Origin: Lentzea californiensis
GTDB taxonomy: Bacteria; Actinomycetota; Actinomycetes; Mycobacteriales; Pseudonocardiaceae
Assembly: GCF_024648825.1 (NCBI RefSeq)
Contig: NZ_JANBBE010000006.1
Location: 1-64,000 of the forward strand
Reading direction: 5' to 3'
Length of the DNA stretch: 64,000 nucleotides
Position 1 is the first letter of the stretch. The number at the start of each line of letters is the position of its first letter. Positions 43,390 to 56,521 of the stretch are shown one piece after another. The position numbers were made by a program, and so were the translations under genes. Below the pieces are notes generated by a model. It was not told where the DNA came from, ran no database searches, and saw only the letters and a list, made by a program, of their open reading frames with translations.

Positions 43390-43418
43390 CGGACACAGGG
43401 CTGTCACGGCCCTGACAC
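43390..43418 (-). promoter_or_regulatory. SARP-type heptamer repeats upstream of DUF4097-SARP operon
   Basis: CGGACAC-AGGG-CTGTCAC-GGCC-CTGACAC: the same three heptamers in the same order and 11-bp spacing as at 39271-39299. It lies 55 bases from the DUF4097 start, similar to the 47 bases at the P450. Confidence 0.75.
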
Positions 43419-43542
43419 CGCGCTGCGGTAGAGGAACGACGCCGGCTGCGCTCCGGCTCGGAAACGTGATGAAGCTCCGCGTTTACCCGTGTTCATCCGG
43501 GTTAGTTCTTCTGCACCCGAACGGATGAGCGGAGCAATGACC

Positions 43543-44307
43543 ATGAGTTCTGGTGACCTGCGATCACTGGCACGTGAGCACGTCGCGGTCGCCGCGCTCA
43601 CGATCCCCCGCCTGCTGCGCCATCCGGTGTGGCGCAAGGCGAACCCTCACGAGGGCGCTGGTCTGGGCGTGGTGCTGGTACCTGGGTTCGGTGCGAGCGA
43701 CCTCAGCCTCACGTTCGCCAGCACCTGGTTGCGCGACCGCGGTTACGAGCCGACCGGCGCCGGTGTCGGGTTCAACGTGGGGTGCACGTCCGAGTTGGTG
43801 GACCGCGTCGAGCGTCGCCTGGAGGAGCACGCCGAGGCCACCGGGGGCCCGGTGGTGCTGCTGGGACAGAGTCGTGGCGGCGGGCTCGCCCGGCTCGCGG
43901 CGGTACGCCGGCCCGACCTCGTGTGCGGTCTGGTGATGCTGGGCAGCCCGGTGCTGGACCCCCTGGGTGCCCATCCCCACGTGCTGCTCGCCGCCAAGGC
44001 ACTGGCCAGGCTGTCCGCGATCGGCGTGCCCGGCCTCATGAACGCCGAGTGCCTCTCGGGTACCTGCTTCGAGGACAACGTCACGTCGGCCAACGAGCCA
44101 CTGCCCTCCGGCATGCCCGCGGTGTCGGTGTATTCCAAATCAGATGGCATCGTGCCGTGGCAGCTGTGCCTCGACCCCTCCGCGGAGTGCGTCGAGGTGC
44201 ACAGCACCCACACCGGCATGGGCGTCGACCCGGACGTCTACCTCGCTCTGCGGCCGCGCCTGGCCAGGTGGGCCGCCGAGCGGTACGACCTGCGCGCCAC
44301 CGGATGA
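43543..44307 (+). CDS. Alpha/beta hydrolase (lipase-like, PGAP1 type)
   Basis: 254 residues. The strand and oxyanion region is GVVLVPGFGASDLSL, the nucleophile elbow is VVLLGQSRGGGLARLAA, with SKSDGIVPW (Asp) and HSTHTGMGVDP (His). No signal peptide is visible. The ATG at 43543 is preferred because GGAG lies eight bases upstream; ATGs at 43525 and 43537 sit on or next to that site. The fold resembles triacylglycerol lipases and PGAP1-like esterases. An inverted repeat (ACCCG-N8-CGGGT, 43485-43502) precedes it. Confidence 0.82.
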   Translation: MSSGDLRSLAREHVAVAALTIPRLLRHPVWRKANPHEGAGLGVVLVPGFGASDLSLTFASTWLRDRGYEPTGAGVGFNVGCTSELVDRVERRLEEHAEATGGPVVLLGQSRGGGLARLAAVRRPDLVCGLVMLGSPVLDPLGAHPHVLLAAKALARLSAIGVPGLMNAECLSGTCFEDNVTSANEPLPSGMPAVSVYSKSDGIVPWQLCLDPSAECVEVHSTHTGMGVDPDVYLALRPRLARWAAERYDLRATG

Positions 44308-44384
44308 CGAGCGACTCCTCCGGACGGCCGGCGAGGTCGCCGGTCACGTCCGCGGCGGCCGGAAGACCGTGATGCCTCGCGGAA

Positions 44385-44729
44385 TCAACCGTCGGCGGGC
44401 TCCTGCCGTACCAAGAGCCCGCGGACGGTGAGCACCGTCGACTCAGGACTCTCCGGCAGGACGAACTCGACGTCGACCGGCCCGTCGTCCCAGCGCAGCG
44501 GTTCCCGTGCGGCCAGGCAGATCTCACCACCCGGCTGGGTGATCGTCGCGGCATCTCGCTCCAGCACGACCGTTCCGCCGTCCTCGGCACCACCTGCGTC
44601 CGGGAGCTCGGCGACCAACCGGATTCCGGCGGCCTGCGTGCCGTCACAGTCCCCGGCGAAGTCGAGGACCATCGTCTTCGACCGCAGCGTCACTTCGGCG
44701 CCTTCGGCGTGGCAGCGAGTTCTGGTCAT
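44385..44729 (-). CDS. Small hypothetical protein
   Basis: 114 residues, acidic, without signal or membrane segments. It has two short cysteine-containing strands near the start (RTRCHAEGAEV, DFAGDCDGTQA) and strand-rich C-terminal half (VDVEFVLPESPESTVLTVRGLLV). I do not recognise it. Convergent with the lipase-like gene. No strong ribosome-binding site precedes ATG 44729, so it is only moderately supported. Confidence 0.5.
   Translation of the reverse strand: MTRTRCHAEGAEVTLRSKTMVLDFAGDCDGTQAAGIRLVAELPDAGGAEDGGTVVLERDAATITQPGGEICLAAREPLRWDDGPVDVEFVLPESPESTVLTVRGLLVRQEPADG
44388..44429. terminator. Long hairpin at the convergent gene ends
   Basis: ACCGTCGGCGGGCTC (44388-44402) and GAGCCCGCGGACGGT (44415-44429) pair over 15 bases with one mismatch and a 12-base loop. 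The hairpin lies over the last codons of the minus-strand gene and 80 bases after the plus-strand hydrolase; it may terminate the latter. Confidence 0.5.
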
Positions 44730-44874
44730 GCGTCAGCCGTACCCGTCGACGTCACGGCCAAACTTCGGACTGGGCCGGAAGAGTGCGGCCAACGGCCGGC
44801 GAATGATCCATCAGGTGTCGAAGTTCTGGTTCCCGGGCATCCCGGGCCCCACAACGACGAGTGAGGAGACCGTG

Positions 44875-45102
44875 ATGAAGGGTGACGTCGAGACCTACCA
44901 CGAGAACGGGACCTGGAAGACCAAGGTCGAGGGCAACTCGCAGGCCTCCAGCACCCACGACACCAAGGACGAGGCGATCTCGAAGGGACGCGAGATGGCT
45001 GTCGAACGCGGCGTCGAGCACATCATCCGCAAGCTGGACGGCACGATCGGCGAGCGGAACACCTATCCGCGCAGCCGGGACCCGCGGGACGTCTCCGGCT
45101 GA
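44875..45102 (+). CDS. DUF2188 domain protein
   Basis: 75 residues. Pattern: DVETYHENGTWKTKVEG, HDTKDEAISKGREMAVERGVEHIIRKLDGTIGERNTYPR. This is the DUF2188 module: an opening strand with W, then an A/G-rich helix with repeated E/K, and an I-x-x-R-N-S/T-Y ending. ATG 44875 has GAGGAG upstream. Function unknown; such proteins are often stress-induced. It is 132 bases before the hybrid kinase gene. Confidence 0.82.
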   Translation: MKGDVETYHENGTWKTKVEGNSQASSTHDTKDEAISKGREMAVERGVEHIIRKLDGTIGERNTYPRSRDPRDVSG

Positions 45103-45180
45103 TCGCGGTGCCGGATGCGCCTCTACGCCTCCCCGGACGTGGTTGAAGTAAGGTCGTTTGGTTGATCGAGGTGCGCTTGA

Positions 45181-45211
45181 GCAAACAGGTGTCCCCTCAC
45201 ACCTTGTTTGC
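45181..45211 (+). promoter_or_regulatory. Leader hairpin upstream of hybrid kinase
   Basis: GCAAACAGGTGT (45181-45192) pairs with ACACCTTGTTTGC (45199-45211) with one bulged base and a 6-base loop, ending 10 bases before the GGAGG of the kinase gene. It could be an operator or an RNA element controlling translation. Confidence 0.45.
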
Positions 45212-45234
45212 GCCCTGTCCTGGAGGCAGTAGGA

Positions 45235-49769
<4,535 letters not shown>

Positions 49770-49773
<4 letters not shown>

Positions 49774-52067
49774 CGGCCGACGGCACAGGCGTCGATCGGC
49801 TCGCCGGCCTGGTCGCGCGCCTCCAGCGCGAGCTCGAGAAGAGCCGGGAGGAGGCGGACGGCCGGGCGCTCGTCGAGCTCGCGAAGGGCATGCTCGTCGA
49901 GAGGCTGCGCTGCGGGCCGGCGCAGGCCGCGGAACAGCTCGCCCTGCTCGCTGACCGAGCCGGCACCACCCAGCTCGAACTGGCCGTCGACATCATCAAC
50001 GAGGCGTCCGGCGACGACTTCGTCGCACGGGTGCCGTCGGCGGCAGACCCGGACAACCGCGCCGCGATCCGGCTGCGGACGGCGGAAAGCGGTGCGCTGC
50101 AGGCGGACGACACGCAGGCCGTCGCTCAGTCGCTGTTCGCCCACGCGCTCTCGCCACTGGGCGCGGCCGCGGTGGCGATCTGGTCGGCGGGCCCGGACTC
50201 CTCGCTCACCCTCGTCGGGCAGGCCGGGTTCGCCGCGGGCGAGGCCCAGCGCTGGCGTTACGTGCCGCCCGGCGTCGCCACACCCGCGCGGCGGGCGCTC
50301 CTCGACCGCGACGCGGTGTGGATCTCCGATCTCGCGGAGTCCGGGCTGCCGTCCATCGGCGGGGACCTGCCCGGCCGCGTGGCCGTTCCCGCGGGCACCG
50401 GGGGCCGGATCACCGGTGTGCTCGAGATCTGCTGGCCCGACGTCCTCGAACCGCAGCCGCTGAGCGTGCACAAGCAGGTGGAGGCGCTGGCCGAGCTGTG
50501 CGCCGCCACCCTCGACAACACCGCGCCGCACGGCCAGATCGACCACGTCACGACCGCGCCCGCCGAGCTCGCGGACCTCGCCGACGGACTGCTCGACCCC
50601 GCGCTCGTGCTGGGCCCGGAGATCGCCGCCGACGGCACGCTCACCGACTTCCGGGTGCACCACGTGAACAACCGGTTCGTCGACCTCGCGGGCAGGCCGC
50701 GGTCCGCGGTGGCGGGGAAGCTGCTGCTCGAGGCGTACCCGCTGGCCGCGGCCGAAGGCGACCTGTTCGACAAGGTCGAGCGCGTGCACGCGACCGGTGA
50801 ACCGTTCCGGGCCGAGCGCATGACGCTGGCGGCACTGGTCGACGAACTGCCGCTCACGGTCACCGCCAGTGTCAGCGTCACCCGCCACGGCGTCCTCGTC
50901 CTGCTGGTGTGGCGGGTCCAGGACGAGGCTGCCCGGCTCGCCAGCCTCCTGCAGCACGCCCAGCGCCTCGGTCGCATCGGCGGGTTCGAAGAGGAGCCCC
51001 AGCACGGCAAGGTCATCTGGAACAGCCAGCTGTACGCGCTCTACGGCCTGCCGCCGACCGCCGATCCCGTGCCGCTGTCGGACATCACCGATCACGCCCA
51101 CCCGGACGACCTGCCGTCCCTCAACGGGTTCCTCCGCAACGTCCAGCACCAGCACCGGCCCGCGTCGGCGGCCTTCCGGCTGCACCGCGCCGACGGCGTC
51201 ACCCGGCACGTCCGCGTGATCGCCGAACCCGTGCTCGACTCGCACGGCGCACTGCTCGCGATCCGCGGCGCCTACCAGGACGTGTCAGCGCAGCACTGGA
51301 CCGAGGTGGCGCTGTCGGCCGCCCAGGACCAGCTCGCCATCACCACGCAGGAGGTCGAGGAGCACAACAGGCTCACGCTGCGGCTCCAGCAGGTGATCAT
51401 GCCGCCCACCCATCCCACCATCGACGCGTTCGGGTTGCGCGTCGCCGTGCGCTACCGGCCCGCCGCGCAGGAGGAACTGGTCGGCGGCGACTGGTACGAC
51501 GCCGTCGTGTTGCCGAACAAGCAGATCCTGGTCTCGGTCGGCGACATCACAGGCCACGGCATCAAGGGCGCGACCGGGATGGTGGCGCTGCGCAACGCCT
51601 TGCGCGGTCTCGCCGCCACCGGCGCGGGGCCGGGTCAGCTGCTCAAGTGGCTCAACCTGGTGGCGCACCACCTCACCGACCACATCATCGCCACCGCGCT
51701 CTGCGGTGTGTACGACCCGCTCACGCGCGTGCTGCGCTGGGCGCGGGCCGGCCACCTGCCGCCGGTGCTGATCAGGGACCAGCGCGGCGAACTCCTGCCC
51801 ATGCTGCCCGGACTGCTGCTCGGCGCGCTGGCGGAAGTGTCCTATCAGGAGGGTGAGGTGCAGCTGGAGCCCGGCGACACCCTGCTGCTCTACACCGACG
51901 GCCTGGTCGAACGCCGAGACGTGCCGCTCGACGAATGCATGGAGCGCCTGTGCGTCGCGGTCTCGGGTCCACCGCGCGATCTGGAGACGCTGCTCGACGA
52001 GTTGCTCGCGACCAGCGACTCGAACACCGACGACGACACCTGCGTCGTCGGTATCCAGTTGCTGTGA
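49770..52067 (+). CDS. ANTAR-GAF-PAS-PP2C (SpoIIE-type) phosphatase
   Basis: 765 residues. Residues about 20-75 are ANTAR-like (GRALVELAKGMLVERLRCGPAQAAEQLALLADRAG). A GAF-like domain (about 100-245) and two PAS-type regions (about 260-390 and 395-520) follow. The C-terminal PP2C/SpoIIE domain (about 560-765) has LVGGDWYDAVVL, VSVGDITGHGIKGA, and LLLYTDGLVERRD with metal-binding Asp residues. It probably dephosphorylates a STAS antagonist to free a sigma factor. The GTG start overlaps the kinase stop (GTGA); the long upstream frame is an artefact. Convergent to an RsbW-like kinase gene, giving a partner-switching module. Confidence 0.88.
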
Positions 52068-52073
52068 CCACCT

Positions 52074-52087
52074 GCCCGGCGCCGGGC
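52074..52087. terminator. GC palindrome between convergent genes
   Basis: GCCCGGC-GCCGGGC, a perfect 14-base palindrome 7 bases after the phosphatase stop and 33 bases before the end of the anti-sigma gene. Possible bidirectional terminator; it lacks a loop and a T run. Confidence 0.35.
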
Positions 52088-52119
52088 GGGTTCTCACGGT
52101 GGAAGCGGTCGGCGCCGGC

Positions 52120-52509
52120 TCAGCAGTAGACCGACGCGAACACGGTCTTGCCTCCGCCTGCGCGCCGCCGGGTCCCCCACGTCCTCGCCAGGCTGTCGAC
52201 GACCACGATCCCGCGCCCGCGGAAGTCGTTCGGCAGCCTCGAAAGGCCGTACACCGGCTCCGCGGACGAGATGTCGTCGACCTCGACCGTCACCGCACAG
52301 GGCGCCTGGCTGCGCTGAACGCGCAGACGACCGACACCAGGTGTGTGGTCCAGGGCGTTGCTCACGAGCTCCGTCATCACGAGCAGGACGTCGTAGAGGT
52401 GGTCCTCTCCTAGACCGCGCAGAGCCGCCGTGAGATCACGGCGCAACGCCGACACCGCGACGCCTGGGTGCACCGGCAGGTCGAGCACGAGAAGCCCGTG
52501 CGGTGTCAC
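52120..52509 (-). CDS. RsbW-like anti-sigma ATP-binding kinase
   Basis: 129 residues of the HATPase_c_2 family. The N-box is LLVMTELVSNALDHTPGVG and the G-box region is DFRGRGIVVVDSLARTWG. The GTG at 52509 is chosen because GAGGAGG lies five bases upstream; the longer TTG-started frame to 52575 includes this site. Such kinases phosphorylate STAS antagonists and bind sigma factors. The convergent PP2C phosphatase would oppose it. No sigma gene is adjacent. C-terminal residues RRAGGGKTVFASVYC are typical. Confidence 0.88.
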   Translation of the reverse strand: MTPHGLLVLDLPVHPGVAVSALRRDLTAALRGLGEDHLYDVLLVMTELVSNALDHTPGVGRLRVQRSQAPCAVTVEVDDISSAEPVYGLSRLPNDFRGRGIVVVDSLARTWGTRRRAGGGKTVFASVYC

Positions 52510-52581
52510 GAGCGCCTCCTCGAAAGGTATGCCTATGGCCAACGGGCGCAACGCGACCGCGACCGCCTGCAGCAATCACAT

Positions 52582-52617
52582 AGTAGTGAGCGGAGTAGTG
52601 AGCGGAGTAGTGGGCGG
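52582..52617. repeat. Three 12-bp tandem repeats
   Basis: AGTAGTGAGCGG occurs twice in tandem and then as AGTAGTGGGCGG, in the gap between the anti-sigma gene and padR. Not in a gene. It may be a regulatory array or a replication slippage product. Confidence 0.7.
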
Positions 52618-52659
52618 AGAACACCCCGACATCCGGACGGGCTCGAGGCCATAGGTCGG

Positions 52660-52688
52660 TTGACGATATATATCGAACGCTGTAGCTT
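52660..52688 (+). promoter_or_regulatory. padR promoter with embedded PadR operator
   Basis: TTGACG (52660-52665), 17 bases, TAGCTT (52683-52688). The spacer begins with the perfect palindrome CGATATATATCG (52664-52675), a typical PadR box. The -10 ends six bases before the GTG at 52695, so the transcript is probably leaderless. Confidence 0.65.
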
Positions 52689-52694
52689 CACGGC

Positions 52695-53060
52695 GTGCCC
52701 ATTCCGCTGCGTGAACCCACGTTCTTCATCCTCACCGCGCTCACCACAGAGCCGCTGCACGGCTACGGCATCGTCCGGACCGTCGCGGAACTCTCGGGTG
52801 ACCGCGTCCGCCTGCAGGCGGGCACCTTGTACGGCGCACTCGACCGGCTCAAGGAAGACGGCTGGATCGAACTGGATCGCGAGGACGTCGTCGACGGTCG
52901 TCTACGCCGCTACTACAGGCTCACCGACACCGGTGCCGGCGTGCTCGCGAGCGAAACCGTCCGGCTGCGGGCCAACGCCGACGCCGCCACCGCCGGTCTC
53001 CGAGCCCGAGCCGCCCGTGGTGGCTCGGGCGGCTTCGGCCCCGCGCCCGGCCTGGCCTGA
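52695..53060 (+). CDS. PadR family transcriptional regulator
   Basis: 121 residues. Winged helix of the PadR family: REPTFFILTALTTEPLHGYGIVRTV, AGTLYGALDRLKEDGWIELDRED, RRYYRLTDTGAGVLASET. The C-terminal helix is short, as in PadR-s1 proteins. GTG start seven bases after the -10 box and no ribosome-binding site, so leaderless translation fits. The membrane-protein gene begins 50 bases downstream, the usual companion. It probably represses its own operon through the palindrome in its promoter. Confidence 0.93.
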   Translation: MPIPLREPTFFILTALTTEPLHGYGIVRTVAELSGDRVRLQAGTLYGALDRLKEDGWIELDREDVVDGRLRRYYRLTDTGAGVLASETVRLRANADAATAGLRARAARGGSGGFGPAPGLA

Positions 53061-53110
53061 CTCACCCGGTCTCTCCAGCACCGACCCGTGTTCATCGAAG
53101 GAGCTCGTTC

Positions 53111-54088
53111 GTGACCCTTTCCGACCCGGCACCCGATCGCCTGGAGCACGCCTACCGCAAGCTGCTCCGCTGGTATCCCGCCGCCTACCGGGCAGACCGT
53201 GAGCAGGAGATGCTGGGCACCCTCTGCGAGATGGCGCGGCCCGGCCAGGTCCGGCCCACCGCACGGGAGCGCGCCAGTCTGGTGCACGGCGCCGCCCGAG
53301 CCCACCTGCGCGGAGCAGGCGACGGCATCCGCGGTGCGACCGCGGCGGCGGCCGTCCCCACCGCCGCCCTGGTCACCGGCTACCTCGTCGCCCTCTACGT
53401 ACTTCTCGCCTTCGACGGCCTGGGCCTGACCGACGCCGTGCACATCGAGTCGCCGTGGGGGCACCTCGCGCTCGCGGTCACCACGACGCTCTGGGGCGGA
53501 GTAGTGGTGTCGGTGCTGAGGGGCCGCGCCCGATCAGCCAAGCTCCTGGCAGCCGGAGCGGCTCTCACAGCGCCGTTCCTGCCCGTCGCGGGCGCGAGCT
53601 GGGACGCCCACATCACCGTCGCCATCGGTGGCCTGCTCCTGCTTCTCACACCCACGACCGCGCTTCAGCTCGGCAAGCGCGAGCGCCTGACGGCCGGGCT
53701 CGTCGCCGCGTCCATCGCCCCGATCTCCGTGGTATTCGCGATTCTCACCACCGCCACGTCGGTGCCCGCCCGCAGCAGGCACCCGTTCACGATGGACCTC
53801 GACCTGCTGGCACTCCCGATCGGCATGACCGTCGCACTCGTCGCGACCACCGGGTTGCTCCTCCACCGCACGGGACGGCGCAGCCTGCTCACCGCCCTGC
53901 TGATCGTGAGCGCCACCGCCTACACGCTCGAGCCGATCCACGACCTGCTTCCGCGGGGCTCCTTCCTGGCCGCGGCAGTCCTTTTCAGACTCCTCCCGGA
54001 CGTGGCACTCGCAGCCGTCGCGTTCACGGCGACGACCACGGCTCTCCGCCACCTTCGCCTGCGCTCGTTCACCAGGTTCACCGCATAG
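53111..54088 (+). CDS. PadR-associated membrane protein
   Basis: 325 residues. An N-terminal cytosolic segment (LEHAYRKLLRWYPAAYRADREQEMLGTL) precedes about seven membrane helices. The R-x-x-LRWYPxxWR-like opening is typical of proteins encoded next to PadR regulators in actinobacteria. GTG 53111 follows AAGGAG. The function is unknown; proteins of this type have been linked to membrane stress or export without proof. Confidence 0.82.
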   Translation: MTLSDPAPDRLEHAYRKLLRWYPAAYRADREQEMLGTLCEMARPGQVRPTARERASLVHGAARAHLRGAGDGIRGATAAAAVPTAALVTGYLVALYVLLAFDGLGLTDAVHIESPWGHLALAVTTTLWGGVVVSVLRGRARSAKLLAAGAALTAPFLPVAGASWDAHITVAIGGLLLLLTPTTALQLGKRERLTAGLVAASIAPISVVFAILTTATSVPARSRHPFTMDLDLLALPIGMTVALVATTGLLLHRTGRRSLLTALLIVSATAYTLEPIHDLLPRGSFLAAAVLFRLLPDVALAAVAFTATTTALRHLRLRSFTRFTA

Positions 54089-54224
54089 GTGGCCGCTGTC
54101 CCCCGTGAGGACTACAGAAGAGTGTCCACGCCAAGGGGATTCGTCGCGCCACCGTCCCTCATAGGTTTCTGCTGGCGACAGCGTCAGTGCGTCGCAGCAC
54201 GCCGAGACCTGGAGGACAAGGACG

Positions 54225-55823
54225 TTGAAGACGATGCAACGGTCAGCGGAAGCCGGTATCCCCCGGAGGTCCACCAGGGTGGTGATCGCGGTGGCGCTCA
54301 CCGTCGCCGCGGTGGCGGCCTGTGACGCCGCCGCGGCAGAAGGCCCCACGAGTCAGGACGCACCACCGGTCGTCGCCGAGGCGGCCGGCACGCCGCGCAT
54401 CACCTGGGGCACGTGCCCGGCGTCGGCCGAGGGCGCCAGCCGCGACCCCCGGCTCACCTGCGGAACGGTGGAGGTTCCGCTCGACTACCGGAACCCCGGT
54501 GGCGAGAAGATCGAGGTGGCCGTCTCGAAGCTGCCGGCGGCGAAGTCCCGCGACCGCCGCGGTGTCCTGCTGCTCAACCCCGGCGGCCCGGCGTTGCCCG
54601 GCCTGGACACACCGCGTGCCGTGGCGCAGACCCTGCCGCCGTCGGTGCTGGCGGCCTACGACCTGATCGGCTTCGACCCGCGTGGAGTCGCGCACAGCAC
54701 CCCGCAGAGCTGCGGCCTCGACGACCCGTCTCTAGCAAGCCTCTTCCCGTACCCGGCCGCGGACGGTTCGATCACCGCGAACGTCGGCCACGCCCGCACC
54801 GACGCCGAACGGTGCGCGACGAACGCCGGCAGGAAACTCCGGTACTTCACCACCGCCAACACGGCCCGCGACATGGACCGCATCCGCACGGCGCTCGGCG
54901 AGAAGAAGATCTCCTACTGGGGTCAGTCCTACGGCACCTACCTCGGCACCGTCTACGCGTCACTGTTCCCGGAACGCGCCGACCGGGTCGTCCTCGAGGG
55001 CAACGTCGACCCCACGAAGGTCTGGGCCCACGCCAAGGACAACTGGGGCAAGGCCATGTCGGAACGCTTCCCCGACGCGGCAAGGGTCGCCGCGGCGCAG
55101 CACGCCGCGCTCGGTCTGGGCGGCACCATCGACGAGGTGACGCAGAAGTACCTCGCACTCGCCGACCGCCTCGACCGCACCCCCGCGCCCGTCCCCGGCA
55201 CGCAACTGGCGCTGACGGGTTCGATGCTGCGCACCGTCACCTACAGCCTCCTGCTGGACAACAAGTCTCTCCCGGTGCTCGCACAGTTCTGGAAGGCGGC
55301 CGCCGGACTGGCCGGCGGCACGCTCACCGAGGCGGACGGCCAAGTGCTGCAGCAGGTGTTCGCCGCACAGCCACCGACCCCCGGCGTGCCGGCCGACAAC
55401 CAGGCCACCATGTTCCTGGCACTGACCTGTGGTGACGCGCAGTGGTCCGGCGACGTCGGCGACTACGCCCGCCGCACCGCCGAGGACCGCGCGGCCTGGC
55501 CGCTCACCGCGGGGATGCCCGCCAACATCTGGGCGTGCGCGTTCTGGCCGAAGCCGATCGAACAGCCCGTCCGCGTGACCGGAAAGGGACCGCGCAACAC
55601 GTTGATCCTGCAGAACCGCAGGGACAACGCCACACCGTGGGAGGACGGCCTCGGGCTGTACGAGGTCCTCGGCAAGCGAGCGGCTTTCGTCGGCGCGGAC
55701 AACGGCGGGCACTACGTCTACAACCAGGGCTCCACGTGCGTGGACGAGGCGACGGTGACGTTCCTGACCACCGGCCGGCTGCCGGACGAGAAGGTCGTCT
55801 GCACCGACGTCGCTCCGCGGTGA
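54225..55823 (+). CDS. Secreted TAP-like alpha/beta hydrolase lipoprotein
   Basis: 532 residues. The signal region ends VALTVAAVAACDAAAA, a plausible lipobox with Cys. Catalytic elements: LLLNPGGPALPG, nucleophile elbow YWGQSYGTYLGTVYA, late Asp in ILQNRRDNATPW and His in GADNGGHYVYN. It is the tripeptidyl aminopeptidase type. TTG 54225 with GGAGG nine bases upstream is taken as start; ATG 54234 is an alternative. Compare the second family member at 12722-14104. The usual GGPGGS loop reads GGPALPG here, a visible change in the oxyanion region. Confidence 0.85.
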   Translation: MKTMQRSAEAGIPRRSTRVVIAVALTVAAVAACDAAAAEGPTSQDAPPVVAEAAGTPRITWGTCPASAEGASRDPRLTCGTVEVPLDYRNPGGEKIEVAVSKLPAAKSRDRRGVLLLNPGGPALPGLDTPRAVAQTLPPSVLAAYDLIGFDPRGVAHSTPQSCGLDDPSLASLFPYPAADGSITANVGHARTDAERCATNAGRKLRYFTTANTARDMDRIRTALGEKKISYWGQSYGTYLGTVYASLFPERADRVVLEGNVDPTKVWAHAKDNWGKAMSERFPDAARVAAAQHAALGLGGTIDEVTQKYLALADRLDRTPAPVPGTQLALTGSMLRTVTYSLLLDNKSLPVLAQFWKAAAGLAGGTLTEADGQVLQQVFAAQPPTPGVPADNQATMFLALTCGDAQWSGDVGDYARRTAEDRAAWPLTAGMPANIWACAFWPKPIEQPVRVTGKGPRNTLILQNRRDNATPWEDGLGLYEVLGKRAAFVGADNGGHYVYNQGSTCVDEATVTFLTTGRLPDEKVVCTDVAPR

Positions 55824-55969
55824 CGGGGCTGCTTCCCCTGGCGCATGACCATCATCGAGCACAGTTGTCAGGATCAGCTGCTCTCGGTGCCGAGGTGCAG
55901 CCTGCTCTACCTCCAATCAGGAAGCCTGCGGTATCGGCGATGCCGGCGAGCAGAACTAAATTCGTTGCC

Positions 55970-56173
55970 ATGGACAAGGAACTGAACCTCTCCCCCACCC
56001 GCAACCGCACCCTGCTCGCGGTGGTGCTGGCCTGCAGCCTCATGGGCAACGTCGCCACCCAAGCCTTCGGCCTGAGCCTCTACGTCAGCGCCGCCTTCGG
56101 ACTGGTCGCCATCGCCAGCGGTATCGCGCTCTTCTCCAGCTACCGCAAGAACCGCGAGGCCCCGCGCAACTGA
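55970..56173 (+). CDS. Small two-helix membrane protein
   Basis: 67 residues with two hydrophobic segments (LLAVVLACSLMGNVATQAFGL and LYVSAAFGLVAIASGIALF) and basic ends. Function unknown. ATG 55970 or ATG 55940 could be the start; neither has a strong ribosome-binding site. Not recognised as any family. Confidence 0.6.
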   Translation: MDKELNLSPTRNRTLLAVVLACSLMGNVATQAFGLSLYVSAAFGLVAIASGIALFSSYRKNREAPRN

Positions 56174-56326
56174 ATCGGCACCGTTCTCGTGGACGCCCTA
56201 CGTCGAGCGCACCCACACGGGTCGCTGGTGCGATTCACGACACACGGGCAACCAAACCGGTCCCCCATCGCATGGATAAGGGTGAGAGCGTCTGCCAGGC
56301 GCCACTGATCCCTTGGGAGAGTCGCG

Positions 56327-56518
56327 GTGCGAGCAGGCCAGGTGATCGCGGTGGCGGTGTTGCTGCTCGCGCTCGTGGTCATCGCGATCCCGGTGCTCGC
56401 ACTCCGCGATACCGAACGACCTCCAGAGCAGCGTCCCACAGTGATCCGCACAGACGACATGACGTGGCAACGGACATCGTCACCCGTGCCGTCCTCGCCG
56501 CCACGGCCCGTCGGATAG
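56327..56518 (+). CDS. Small single-helix membrane protein
   Basis: 63 residues: one N-terminal membrane helix (VIAVAVLLLALVVIAIPVLAL) and a short hydrophilic Arg/Pro/Ser tail. GTG 56327 has GGGAGAG five bases upstream. It ends three bases before the sigma-like gene, so it may be in the same transcript. Unknown function. Confidence 0.55.
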   Translation: MRAGQVIAVAVLLLALVVIAIPVLALRDTERPPEQRPTVIRTDDMTWQRTSSPVPSSPPRPVG

Positions 56519-56521
56519 GGG

